DNA of 64,000 nt from an uncultured Paracoccaceae bacterium (GCA_934500835.1 CAKSTR010000011.1:62001-126000), one strand, 5' to 3'; shown: positions 8,104-15,597, counted from the first letter of the stretch. Made by a program: numbers and translations. The notes: generated by a model not told the origin, from the sequence alone.

Positions 8104-10016
8104 TCCGCGGCCTCCTGGGCTTCGGCGGTCTCGACCTCAGGCCACTGCAGCTCCGCCGGCAGCCAGGTGTCGATGGTTTCGTTGACCTCGCGCGAGGTGC
8201 CGATCCCTTCGCGGAAGTCGGCGTCGTTGAAGAGCTTGTGCAGCAACTGCGCCTTCTCGCCCTTCTTCAGGGCGCGGAATTTTGCGTGCGTCGGCTCCAG
8301 CCCGTCCGGCACCAGGTCGCACCAGATGCGGTCGAGGCGGGCCACGGGCAGGCGGGAGAGATAGCCGCTGGCGGTCGGGGTCCAGATGCGGCGCACGTCG
8401 GGCCGGATTTCTGCAGCGAGAGCGCAGAGATAGTCGCGGCCCTCATGCCCGATCACGCAGCGGGCAATCGCGCGCGCCAGCATCTCGCCCTTGTCCTTGC
8501 TGGGGCGGCTGCGGAAGGCGGCGAAAGATGCGGCAGTGGCCCTGCCGTTGGCTGGTGCATCGTCGAACGCGAGGGCGCGCTTCGGCAGGTCAAACCCATC
8601 GGTCTTGTCGGGGCAGATGTCCTGCGACGTGGGGGACAATGCCAAGGGGCGGTCCCATGGCCCCATCTCGCCGGAGAAGTGCCATTCGAGGAGGTCATAG
8701 GCCACGCTGAAGTCGTCGCCGATCGCCACCTGCAGGGCGGCAAGCCGGATGCGGTTCAGATCCTCGACCAGACTGGATGACAGCGCGGCGGATTCGGGCT
8801 TGGCGACGGTGACCTCTTCGCCGCCTTCCGCTTCCCGTTCCCGGTTCGGATCATCCTCTGGGCGGCGAAAGGGGCCGCGGGCGCATAGTTCGCCGGCACC
8901 GTCCACATAGAACCAAAGGCCGGAGGTCGCGACATCCTCCTCGGCATAGTTGCCGATCGCCCGCGTCTCCAGATATTCCAGCCGCTCCTGCTCGGCTGGC
9001 GTCAGCTCCTCGTAGCCGCCGCGCTCGCTCAGCGCCTCCATCTCCTCGATGTCGGCCTCAGGCAGGTCGAGTGGGACGGGCTCGATGTGCTGCAGGCCCC
9101 TAGTGGCATTGTAGTCCGGCCAAGCTTCCAGCGTGACCTCGATCCACTTCCAGCCCTTCGTCTCCTTTTCTGCCTCGGCCGCCGCCTGCAGCTTTTCGGC
9201 GAACAGGTGCTGCACCACATCCTCATCCAGGAGCCGGGTTGCATCGGTGAACAGGTCTTCCTGCACCCGGCCACCGGCCTCGCGGTAAGCATCGACGCCG
9301 ATGTATCTGACGCGCCGATCCGTGCCGCTGACCGAGGCCTGGGCCAGCCGGTTGCGGATCGCGTCGGGGCCGCTGTTGTAGTAGCCGGGTTTGCCGGCGA
9401 CAGCGGCAAGCGCTTCGAGCGCCGCTTCGTCATCCCGCGCGGCGGTCAGGGCGGCGGCCTGGTCGAGGGTGATCTCGCCGGCGCGCAGCGCGTCAAGTGC
9501 CGGCCCGGGCAGCTGCGCCAGCCGCAGGCGCTGGCGGACGTGCCGCACGGTCACGGCGAATGCCCTGGCGATCCGCTCCGGTTCGGCGCCGGCGGCGGCC
9601 ATCCTGCCATAGGCCCGAACCTCGTCCGCCGGGTGCAGAGCCTCACGGGCCGCGTTCTCGGCGCTGGCCCAGAGACGGGCGGTCTCCTCGTTCGCCGTGA
9701 CCCGAACCGGCACGCGGGTTTCTGCCGGATCGCGGCCGTCGCGGGCGCAGAGCAGACCGAGGGCGCGGAGGCGCCGACCGCCGGCGACGATGCCGATCTT
9801 GTGGTCGATGTCGGCAGGCAATGCCGGATCGGTGAAGCCGGCGAGGTTCTGCAGCAGCCCGAGATCACCGATGCTATCGGCCCGGGCCTCGATGTCGGCG
9901 GCCGGCGGTTCGGAGCGGGCGTTCAGCGGATGGATGTAGAGGTCGGACAGCGGCACCAGGGCGACAGGCTGGTCAGCCTCTGGGGCAGGTGCGGCTTGGG
10001 GCTTGGCTTTGGCCAT
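8100..10016 (-). CDS. ParB/Srx-domain protein
   Basis: A 638-residue protein with a ParB-like N-terminal nuclease/CTPase-type fold near residues 16-115 (LSDLYIHPLNARSEPP, then GIVAGGRRLRAL, the GERR-like box). A ParB HTH region follows near residues 130-190 (IARAFAVTVRHVRQRLRLAQL) with a long acidic C-terminal half. The start at ATG 10016 has an AAGGAT site; further upstream codons were rejected as shadow sequence. It resembles plasmid and phage ParB-like proteins rather than chromosomal ParB (about 300 residues). There is no ParA partner, so partition is unlikely; a regulatory or DNA-processing role in early phage development is more plausible. Confidence 0.8.
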   Translation of the reverse strand: MAKAKPQAAPAPEADQPVALVPLSDLYIHPLNARSEPPAADIEARADSIGDLGLLQNLAGFTDPALPADIDHKIGIVAGGRRLRALGLLCARDGRDPAETRVPVRVTANEETARLWASAENAAREALHPADEVRAYGRMAAAGAEPERIARAFAVTVRHVRQRLRLAQLPGPALDALRAGEITLDQAAALTAARDDEAALEALAAVAGKPGYYNSGPDAIRNRLAQASVSGTDRRVRYIGVDAYREAGGRVQEDLFTDATRLLDEDVVQHLFAEKLQAAAEAEKETKGWKWIEVTLEAWPDYNATRGLQHIEPVPLDLPEADIEEMEALSERGGYEELTPAEQERLEYLETRAIGNYAEEDVATSGLWFYVDGAGELCARGPFRRPEDDPNREREAEGGEEVTVAKPESAALSSSLVEDLNRIRLAALQVAIGDDFSVAYDLLEWHFSGEMGPWDRPLALSPTSQDICPDKTDGFDLPKRALAFDDAPANGRATAASFAAFRSRPSKDKGEMLARAIARCVIGHEGRDYLCALAAEIRPDVRRIWTPTASGYLSRLPVARLDRIWCDLVPDGLEPTHAKFRALKKGEKAQLLHKLFNDADFREGIGTSREVNETIDTWLPAELQWPEVETAEAQEAAE

Positions 10017-10107
10017 GGGGCGATCCTTCGGAAAAAAGCCCCGGGCGCGATGGCCCGGGGAGACCAACAGGGAGGATGCGCGGATTGCCCGCCGCGCCGG
10101 GGTGGCG

Positions 10108-10344
10108 TCAGGGCAGGAGCTGCTGGACGATGGCGATGGCCTGACCGACGGTGCCGACGGCATCCATCTTCTCGTCCGGGATATCGATCCCGAATTCTTC
10201 CTCCAGCGCCATCACCAGCTCGACGGTGTCGAGACTGTCGGCGCCGAGGTCATCGAGGATGTGGGCGTCGTCCTTCAGGCTGTCTTCGACCAGGCCGAGA
10301 TGCTCGGCGATGATCTTCTTCACGCGGGCGGCGGTATCGGACAT
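10108..10344 (-). CDS. Acyl carrier protein
   Basis: A 78-residue acidic four-helix protein matching bacterial ACP along its whole length, with the phosphopantetheine attachment motif [20 protein letters not shown] (Ser37) intact. ACP carries acyl chains for fatty acid, lipid A and lipoprotein-type acylation. A GGAG site precedes the ATG. It is encoded inside the prophage early operon, without any other fatty-acid gene nearby, so it is a phage-borne copy and not the chromosomal acpP, which normally sits between fabG and fabF. Its phage role is unknown (see findings). Confidence 0.9.
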   Translation of the reverse strand: MSDTAARVKKIIAEHLGLVEDSLKDDAHILDDLGADSLDTVELVMALEEEFGIDIPDEKMDAVGTVGQAIAIVQQLLP

Positions 10345-10435
10345 GGGAGTCTCCAGTGGCTCGGAATGGGTGGAGGGGTTTCAGGGCCCCCTCCCGGCCG
10401 CACCCCGCACCCCAGATGGGGCGCGGCAGTCGCTC

Positions 10436-10519
10436 TTACCCGTACCCGGACCCGTACCCGGACCCGTCCCCGTCCCCGTCCCCGGGGACCTCGTAATCCT
10501 CGAAGGCGGGGCGCGTCAT
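10436..10519 (-). CDS. Gly-Asp repeat micropeptide
   Basis: A 27-residue frame whose ATG overlaps the stop of the upstream gene (ATGA). After MTRPAFEDYEVP it consists of GDGDGDGSGYGSGYG, encoded by tandem hexamers. Translational coupling and the in-frame repeat suggest it is real. Similar low-complexity Gly/Ser/Asp/Tyr runs occur in phage proteins, but the function is unknown. Confidence 0.5.
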   Translation of the reverse strand: MTRPAFEDYEVPGDGDGDGSGYGSGYG

Positions 10520-10818
10520 TTCGCGACCTCCGCCCCCTCGATCGTGGCGGCCGCTTCATCGGTGGCGGGAATGATCTCCAGACCATCCAGGATGGTCATC
10601 TGGGGAACGGTGACAGCGATGCGGCTGCGCGAGGGGTCGATTCCCGTCATCGCGATCTCGGACAGGCTGATGCCCTTGCCGCCGGTGTGCCAGCGCCACA
10701 GCCTGCGGGCATCGCGCAGTTCGATCTGCCGGCCGTCCTGCGCGACCAGCGTGCCGAAGTGGACGCCGGAGGCATAGGTGCGCAGCACCACCTTCTTGCC
10801 GATATGGGGGTTGGTCAT
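10516..10818 (-). CDS. DUF6948-like phage protein
   Basis: A 100-residue protein beginning MTNPHIGKKVVLRTYASGVH and containing GTLVAQDGRQIELRDARRLWRW, then a SLSEIAMTGID segment and a C-terminal EIIP stretch. This order resembles the small phage family I recall as DUF6948, a beta-rich protein of unknown function. It is in the leftward early operon, with its stop overlapping the Gly-Asp micropeptide start. Confidence 0.65.
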   Translation of the reverse strand: MTNPHIGKKVVLRTYASGVHFGTLVAQDGRQIELRDARRLWRWHTGGKGISLSEIAMTGIDPSRSRIAVTVPQMTILDGLEIIPATDEAAATIEGAEVAK

Positions 10819-10872
10819 GGATACTTCCTTGGAAAGGGCGCAGGCATACCCCGCCGCGCCGTCGGGGATGGG

Positions 10873-11013
10873 TCAGAAGCCGATGGCGCAGACCGCCGCG
10901 TTACGCAGGCAGGGCAGGGCGATGGCGGTGGCCAGCACGGCGCGGGCGATCACCCAGGCCGCCAGGCAGAGCAGCGCGATCAGCGCGAATTCGGAGAGGC
11001 CGAGGCGGATCAT
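10873..11013 (-). CDS. Single-span membrane peptide
   Basis: A 46-residue protein with one strongly hydrophobic helix (about residues 8-35: FALIALLCLAAWVIARAVL and onward). ATG 11013 overlaps the stop of the preceding gene as ATGA. It is probably an inner-membrane phage peptide of the early operon. It is unlikely to be a holin because lysis genes are elsewhere; superinfection exclusion is a possible but unsupported role. Confidence 0.55.
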   Translation of the reverse strand: MIRLGLSEFALIALLCLAAWVIARAVLATAIALPCLRNAAVCAIGF

Positions 11014-11282
11014 GCCCGCCCCCGCGCCGCATTCATCCGGGCGACCTCGGCCTGCGCCCAGTCCCAGCTGGCCTGCGTCTTGGCCTTGAGCTTCGGCCAG
11101 TCGGCCTCCGGCACGCCCACCTTTCGCTCGGTCAGGAACTCCGCCTGTTCGGTCGCGCTGGCCTGGCTGGTGGGCAGGACCTCGAATTCCTCGCCGCGGC
11201 GGACGATCGGCGGCTCGCGGTCCATCGGGCCGGGGCGGCCGTAGTAGATATCCGTGGTGGCGATCAGACGGGGCCCGCTCAT
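11010..11282 (-). CDS. Hypothetical phage early protein
   Basis: A 90-residue protein without a recognised domain. The N-terminal half is beta-rich (LIATTDIYYGRPG, PIVRRGEEFEVLP) and the second half is helical and Trp-containing (WPKLKAKTQASWDWAQAEVARM). Its ATG overlaps the stop of the first early gene and its own stop overlaps the next gene, so it is embedded in the early operon. Confidence 0.6.
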   Translation of the reverse strand: MSGPRLIATTDIYYGRPGPMDREPPIVRRGEEFEVLPTSQASATEQAEFLTERKVGVPEADWPKLKAKTQASWDWAQAEVARMNAARGRA

Positions 11283-11578
11283 GCCGCGTCACCGTCATGG
11301 GGGCCGCTACCGAGGAGGCGGCGGACACGTTCCGAGACCCGGGCGCGGGCGGCGTCGAGCGCCGCGACCGTGCCGACCTGGCCGGGGGTGCGGATGACAT
11401 GGGCCGGCGCCAGCAGGTGCGGCCGGGCGATCCGCTGGCCGCGGGCTTCCTTCAGCCGCGCCCAGGCATCCATCATCAGCGCCGGATGCAGATGCACCCG
11501 GGCCGGGTCCAGCACCGTGGCGCGGGCCTCGGACAGCGGATCGGGGGTGAAGGTCGGGCAGGACAAAGGGGCCTCCAT
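11279..11578 (-). CDS. First gene of the leftward early operon
   Basis: A 99-residue protein of unknown function, mostly helical and basic, with the segment RVHLHPALMMDAWARL. It is the first gene after the strong leftward promoter at 11639-11666, so it would be expressed earliest on derepression. No ribosome binding site is obvious before ATG 11578, so the start is tentative. Confidence 0.55.
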   Translation of the reverse strand: MEAPLSCPTFTPDPLSEARATVLDPARVHLHPALMMDAWARLKEARGQRIARPHLLAPAHVIRTPGQVGTVAALDAARARVSERVRRLLGSGPHDGDAA

Positions 11579-11638
11579 CGGTTGGCCCGCGATCGGCCCC
11601 GGATCGGGGTGTCAGCGGCGGGTGGGATGGGGGGGGTG

Positions 11639-11666
11639 AGAATATGGACCTTTTGTCCACTGTCAA
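11639..11666 (-). promoter_or_regulatory. Leftward early promoter containing an operator
   Basis: On the minus strand TTGACA (11666-11661) and TATTCT (11644-11639) are spaced by 16 bases. The 15-bp operator TGGACCTTTTGTCCA (11645-11659) fills this spacer, so a bound repressor would exclude RNA polymerase. The promoter faces the early operon that ends with the recombinase. Confidence 0.7.
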
Positions 11667-11690
11667 CCAAAAAAATGGACAAAAGGTCCA
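11645..11690. promoter_or_regulatory. Operator pair 1 and 2
   Basis: TGGACCTTTTGTCCA at 11645-11659 and its reverse complement at 11676-11690 have centres 31 bp apart, about three helical turns. Each has TGGAC/GTCCA half-sites around a 5-bp A/T-rich spacer. The same motif recurs at 12251-12265 and 12277-12291. Likely binding sites for one of the two adjacent HTH regulators. Confidence 0.75.
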
Positions 11691-11879
11691 TTGATGAAAT
11701 GGAATCGCGAGGCTCTACTCGCCGTGGGGGAGTCTGGAGGAAGGAATGTGGTACTCGTGGAGGGACTTTTTTGTGCTACTTCTTGCCCGGTTCACGGGCT
11801 CTAAGATCGCTAAGGTTCACAGGCAGGTGCAACTCTTGAAGCTACGCTGCGCTCGGCGGGACTCTCCGCGGCGGAAGCT

Positions 11880-12215
11880 CTAAGGAGAGTCGTTCGCTTC
11901 CAGGCGGGCGGCCTTCGCAGCATGCACCTCTGCGAGGATGTATGGACGATGTATGTCCGGTACATCGCTGAGTGATCCGCGATAGATGAAATCTAGGCCA
12001 AATCCATAGAGGTCTGCTATCCTGGCGCCGACGGCAATGTCCAAGCCCTTTTTGCCAGCCTCCACCTTGGTAAGGGTGCTCCGGTCCAGCCGTATAGAAT
12101 CCGCAAAATCCGCCTTGCTGAGCTTGAGGCAGCTCCGAAGAGCCGTGATGCGCTCCCCGATCCTGTCGGGGTGCATTTCGGCCGGAAGAAGGGCGGCCTG
12201 GACGAGGTTTTTCAT
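11880..12215 (-). CDS. Cro/CI-type HTH repressor
   Basis: A 111-residue XRE-family regulator. The HTH lies at about residues 18-75 (RIGERITALRSCLKLSKADFADSIRLDRSTLTKVE, then an AGKKGLDI segment), followed by a short C-terminal tail without a LexA-like protease domain. ATG 12215 has an AGAAGG site; an upstream in-frame ATG would run into the operators and is less likely. It is divergent from the gene at 12305, with two operators between them, which is the usual arrangement of a lysogeny switch. It may be the repressor or the Cro-like partner. Confidence 0.8.
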   Translation of the reverse strand: MKNLVQAALLPAEMHPDRIGERITALRSCLKLSKADFADSIRLDRSTLTKVEAGKKGLDIAVGARIADLYGFGLDFIYRGSLSDVPDIHRPYILAEVHAAKAARLEANDSP

Positions 12216-12250
12216 GCTGCGACCTTCTGCGGGATTGGACAGAAGGGCCA

Positions 12251-12291
12251 TCGACCTTTTGTCCACTATTGACGGATGGACAAAAGGTCCA
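12251..12291. promoter_or_regulatory. Operator pair 3 and 4
   Basis: TCGACCTTTTGTCCA at 12251-12265 (one mismatch to the other copies) and TGGACAAAAGGTCCA at 12277-12291 lie between the two divergent HTH genes, with centres 26 bp apart. Together with the pair at 11645-11690 they make four sites in 650 bp. Confidence 0.75.
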
Positions 12292-12297
12292 TTATGC
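12269..12297 (+). promoter_or_regulatory. Promoter for a probably leaderless regulator mRNA
   Basis: TTGACG (12269-12274) and TTATGC (12292-12297) are 17 bases apart, with operator 4 (12277-12291) inside the spacer. The ATG of the rightward HTH gene is at 12305, only 7 bases after the -10 element. Transcription would therefore start at or next to the start codon. Confidence 0.55.
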
Positions 12298-12304
12298 ATG
12301 CGGC

Positions 12305-12556
12305 ATGAACAGTCTGACGACCATTCGAGCCATCATCGATCTGTGGCCAAGCCGAGCGGCGCTGGCAGACGACATTTCGGTGCCGGGAGATCGGGTGTCT
12401 GCGGCGCAGGTCCACAAATGGGCCGAGCGTGGCACTATCCCGGCCCCGTTTCATGCGCGATTGCTGCGGGCGGCCCATCACCGGGGCTTTGTCCTGACCG
12501 CTGAACTAATAGTCGCTGCGCACGACCAGCGATCCAGTTCCGAGGACGCGGCATGA
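12305..12556 (+). CDS. HTH regulator of the phage switch
   Basis: An 83-residue protein with an HTH-like region (RAALADDISVPGDRVSAAQV, then HKWAERGTIP) resembling small Cro/YdaS-type phage proteins that dock on operators through a short recognition helix. It has no Shine-Dalgarno sequence and sits just behind the -10 element, so translation is probably leaderless, as known for lambda cI from its maintenance promoter. It is opposite the XRE gene at 12215. Which of the two maintains lysogeny cannot be decided from sequence. Confidence 0.7.
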   Translation: MNSLTTIRAIIDLWPSRAALADDISVPGDRVSAAQVHKWAERGTIPAPFHARLLRAAHHRGFVLTAELIVAAHDQRSSSEDAA

Positions 12557-12561
12557 TCATG

Positions 12562-13104
12562 TCACTCCTCCTCGCCGAACATCACCATGAAGCCCACCTC
12601 GTCCAGCACCGCAACGCCGAGTTGCGTCGCCTTGGCGAGCTTGCTTTTCGACGGCACCATGCCCGTGCCATGGACGAGGTAGGTCGTGTCGGCGGTTACC
12701 GTGTCGGAGCATCGCCCGCCGCGGCGCCGGACCACTTCCACCGCCTGCGCCCGGGTCATCCCGGCCAGTTGGCCAGTGAAGACCACGACATCCTGCCCGT
12801 CGGTTCCGGCCGGCCGCGGCCGGGAAGGCCAGGGGCGGGGTTCGACCGTGTCGATGTCGATGGCAGCAGTCCGAAGGAAGTAGTCGCGGACGGTCAGTAT
12901 CTCGCCGTCGGCATCCACCACCCGGATGATACCTTCGGTCGCAAACGACTTGGTTCCGTCCGCGGTCCGGGCGCTAAGAAGCGGCCCGTTCGGCCCGGCC
13001 AGAAGGCGGATGGGCGTGATGGTGCGCCGTGTCTCGCTGCCGTTCCTGGCGACGTAGTCAATCTCCACAGCGCTTCTTTCGATGTCGGTCACAAGATTGG
13101 TCAT
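12562..13104 (-). CDS. WYL-like/BRCT domain protein
   Basis: A 180-residue protein. Residues about 10-75 look like a WYL-type sensor domain (IDYVARNGSETRRTITPIRL, then TKSFATEGIIRV). Residues about 100-178 form a BRCT domain with DVVVFTGQLAGMTR, a GG turn and TYLVHG, as in the C-terminus of bacterial DNA ligase LigA. BRCT domains bind DNA ends or phosphopeptides. A strong GGAAGGGAG site precedes ATG 13104. The gene stands alone on the minus strand between rightward genes, so it is probably expressed independently, possibly in the lysogen. Confidence 0.75.
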   Translation of the reverse strand: MTNLVTDIERSAVEIDYVARNGSETRRTITPIRLLAGPNGPLLSARTADGTKSFATEGIIRVVDADGEILTVRDYFLRTAAIDIDTVEPRPWPSRPRPAGTDGQDVVVFTGQLAGMTRAQAVEVVRRRGGRCSDTVTADTTYLVHGTGMVPSKSKLAKATQLGVAVLDEVGFMVMFGEEE

Positions 13105-13214
13105 CTTCTTCCTCTCCCTTCCCTTACTTCAGCAGCTTCCGAGGCCCCGGCATGACCAGTCCCGTCCGTCGCGAATCCCCGGCGTTGTCCCATCCTGCCC
13201 CGACGCGGGGTCAA

Positions 13215-13514
13215 ATGTCCCATGCCAATGGAATTGACCGGCTCGGCCGCGGACGTTCGGTCCAGGCGCGGCGGCGGGCGCAGGTCCTGCCGGTGATCAC
13301 GGTGAGCCGGCGCGATGCGATCAGTTTCTGGTCCCAGCTGCTGGCGCGGCGCTGCGGGAGCCGCGAGCGGGCGGCGGTGATGTTCGACGTGACCTTCCAG
13401 ACCGCCTGCAACTGGTGGGACGGCTTCAGCGTCCCGACCGGCGACAAGGTCCTGCAGGCGATGCGCTGGTGGCCGGAGGACTTCCTGGCCGAGGAGGGCC
13501 GCGGTGGAGCTTGA
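13215..13514 (+). CDS. HTH-like phage protein
   Basis: A 99-residue basic protein. The region SRERAAVMFDVTFQTACNWW is a helix-turn-helix like those of small phage regulators that pair with replication modules, and PTGDKVLQAMRWWPEDFL follows. ATG 13215 was chosen; an in-frame ATG at 13152 with a GAGG-like site would add 21 residues. It is the first gene of the rightward replication block. About 230 bases follow (13515-13742) in which I see no convincing gene. Confidence 0.6.
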   Translation: MSHANGIDRLGRGRSVQARRRAQVLPVITVSRRDAISFWSQLLARRCGSRERAAVMFDVTFQTACNWWDGFSVPTGDKVLQAMRWWPEDFLAEEGRGGA

Positions 13515-13742
13515 TCATCCCCATTCCGGCGAGAGCCGGGCGCCAGCCCCGGCCTGCCTGTGCCGGGGTCAGACTGACCCGGGGCGGGGTCTCTGCCCAT
13601 CCCGTCCCGGGTGCTTTGTCACCCCTCGTCTGTCGAGCGGCGAGCATCGCTCCGACCTGTCGCCTCTCGTCGCCTCTCGCCGCCTAGGCGCCCGGCTCGG
13701 CCCGGTGGGAGACTATGGCGTCTACACCCACAGGAGGCACAA

Positions 13743-14828
13743 ATGGATTTGACCAAGGTAGGGATCACGTTCGATCGACCCGGCCTCGCAAGGCTGGCCC
13801 GGCACCTCCCGACCGTTGTCATGGCCGCCGATGTCATGGCCGAGGGCGGGCTGGAGCCCGAGATCAGCCTGACGGCCGAGGCCACGATGCTGCGCGCTGC
13901 GCCGATCCTGTCGCTCGGCGCCGAGCCGCCGGAGCCGGTGCTGGTGGAGCATCTGCCCGACCTGCCCGTCATCATCGAGGATCTGCCGCCGGCGACTCCC
14001 CCGGCGGCAGGGGCTGGCGGGGGGAGGTCAGAGGGTCAGCCTCGCCCCGCCAGCCCGCATGACCACATCCGCGTCACCGGCCCGCTGACCAAGGCCGAAA
14101 GGGCCGAGATCCTGCGCCGGCACGCCGCCGGCGACAGTAGCGCCGCCATCGCCCGTGATCTCGGGCGCAGGGCGCAGTCCGTGGGCCTGTTCCTAGCGGC
14201 GCAGAACCAGAAGGGCAAGCCGCAGCCGAAAGGCGGGTTCCGGCCGGTGGGTGAGGTCTCGGCCGCCGTGGTCGGCCGGCCCCGCGCTGCCCGCAAGAAG
14301 GATAGACAGGGCCAGCCCGCCCCGGCCGAGACGGCCGAGGGACAGGACCCCGACCCGGTGGCGGCCATGGCGGCCGCCACCGAAATGCCCGCGCCGGTGG
14401 CTGGAGGCGCGGGCAGCAGCATCCTGGGCGGAGACGGGGAGGGACTGCAGCGGGATGGTCTCGCGGAGAAGGCTCCCCTGCAGGCGGCGGGGGCTGGCAT
14501 CGCTGCCATGCCCCCCGCCGCCGAAGGCCCCGGCGTGGAACTGAACGGCGAGGAGCGGCGCATCTGGGCCTATCTGGCTGCGTTGCCGATGCCGCGAGGC
14601 TGGGACATCGAGCTGGATATCGACATGGCCGAGGTCTTCGGCCGCGGTGCCAGGGCCCAGATGGTGGCGGACGATCTCGGCGTGGACAGCAAGCAGCTGG
14701 TCGAGCGGTATCAGCAGTTGACCGCGGTGATCCGCGATGATCGCGGCCGCATGACGATCGACGGTCAGACGGCCTTCGTCCGCGTGCTGCGGCTGCTGGT
14801 CAAACACCGGAGGCAACAGGCGGCGTGA
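13743..14828 (+). CDS. HTH-containing hypothetical phage protein
   Basis: A 361-residue protein. After a variable N-terminus there is a resolvase-like HTH near residues 110-140 (KAERAEILRRHAAGDSSAAI, then ARDLGRRAQSV). A low-complexity Ala/Pro/Gly linker and a conserved-looking C-terminal domain (residues about 270-361, beginning NGEERRIWAYLAALP) follow. AGGAGG lies just before the ATG. It heads a chain of overlapping genes ending in the helicase, so a role in replication initiation or late control is possible; the family is not recognised. Confidence 0.65.
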   Translation: MDLTKVGITFDRPGLARLARHLPTVVMAADVMAEGGLEPEISLTAEATMLRAAPILSLGAEPPEPVLVEHLPDLPVIIEDLPPATPPAAGAGGGRSEGQPRPASPHDHIRVTGPLTKAERAEILRRHAAGDSSAAIARDLGRRAQSVGLFLAAQNQKGKPQPKGGFRPVGEVSAAVVGRPRAARKKDRQGQPAPAETAEGQDPDPVAAMAAATEMPAPVAGGAGSSILGGDGEGLQRDGLAEKAPLQAAGAGIAAMPPAAEGPGVELNGEERRIWAYLAALPMPRGWDIELDIDMAEVFGRGARAQMVADDLGVDSKQLVERYQQLTAVIRDDRGRMTIDGQTAFVRVLRLLVKHRRQQAA

Positions 14829-15313
14829 TGGCACGGCAGGGAGTCATACCCGACTGGCGCCCGGTGCTGCAGGCCGGCGGCCGATGGTCGGCGCTGGTTC
14901 GCCCGGGCGCCGGTCCGCGCGATGTGCCGCAGGGCGGCATCGCGTTCCTGGCTGCGCCCTGGCTGGGGGAGGTCACGGTCCGGCAGGAGCTTCGGGCGGA
15001 CCGTGCGGCCCGGCTCGGGATGATGGTCTCGCGCGAACTGGTCCGGCTGCAGGCGCGCGGCGTCACCGCGATCTGCCCCGTCCTGCTGCTGGACTGGATG
15101 GCGACCGCCGGGCCGCTGGTCCCCGGTGCGGCGGTGCCGTGCGACCGCGAAGCCTGGGAGGCCTGGTCCTGGCCCATCCTCGCCGCCGCGGCCAGTGTCG
15201 TGGTGCCGGACGTGCAGGGCTGGGACCGCTGCCCCTCGGTCTGGGCGCAGGTCTCGCGGGCGCTGCAGCACAACCTGTCGGTCTATGTCTATGCGGGGAG
15301 GGGCGGGCGGTGA
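14828..15313 (+). CDS. DUF1937-like protein
   Basis: A 161-residue protein overlapping the preceding stop as TGATG. The C-terminal half (WSWPILAAAASVVVPDVQGW, then CPSVWAQVSRAL) resembles DUF1937, a family with a nucleoside deoxyribosyltransferase-like Rossmann fold found in phages. In that fold a conserved aspartate and a serine/tryptophan-containing loop bind nucleotide. The N-terminus is less typical. A nucleotide-metabolism role would suit the replication block but is not demonstrated. Confidence 0.55.
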   Translation: MARQGVIPDWRPVLQAGGRWSALVRPGAGPRDVPQGGIAFLAAPWLGEVTVRQELRADRAARLGMMVSRELVRLQARGVTAICPVLLLDWMATAGPLVPGAAVPCDREAWEAWSWPILAAAASVVVPDVQGWDRCPSVWAQVSRALQHNLSVYVYAGRGGR

Positions 15314-15597
15314 CCGAGGGTCCGATATGTGCCCATCCGGGCTGCAACCGCGGTATAGACCCACGCTCACTCAGTGGGGTCTGCCGCCAGCATAATCACG
15401 GGCCCGGTTGCCGCTGCGCCAAGTGCAAGCTCAAGCCCGAGCGGTCCGAACCGGCCTTGCCGCCCCTGGCTGCGCGGCGGGTCCCGCGCCAGGGGCGGCC
15501 GGGAACTCATGTCGTCACCGTGCCCGGGCGCGCTGGTTTTTCCGGGGAGACGACGCGGGCGCAGGAGATCACCCTGCCGAGGCCGCCATGGCTGTGA
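15310..15597 (+). CDS. Small zinc-binding-like phage protein
   Basis: A 95-residue protein with a GTG start overlapping the previous stop (GTGA). The first 40 residues contain clustered Cys and His (CAHPGC, then CRQHNHGPGCRCAKC), suggesting one or two zinc knuckles. The rest is basic and proline-rich. Probably nucleic-acid binding and part of the replication block; the family is unknown. Confidence 0.6.
   Translation: MTEGPICAHPGCNRGIDPRSLSGVCRQHNHGPGCRCAKCKLKPERSEPALPPLAARRVPRQGRPGTHVVTVPGRAGFSGETTRAQEITLPRPPWL

Noticed and set aside
10431..10495. Hexamer repeat as a simple non-coding satellite
   Set aside because: The repeat lies wholly within a coupled small frame on the minus strand, so it is better described as part of that frame.
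11694..11804. 36-codon rightward frame (MKWNREALLAVGESGG) after operator 2
   Set aside because: No ribosome site or clear promoter, and no family features. It could be a Cro-like micropeptide, but nothing supports this beyond position. I see no other gene in 11691-11879.
13504..13752. 82-residue frame with several cysteines after the HTH gene
   Set aside because: The GTG start has no ribosome binding site, the product is rich in Pro/Ser/Arg, and the end overlaps the well-supported start at 13743.
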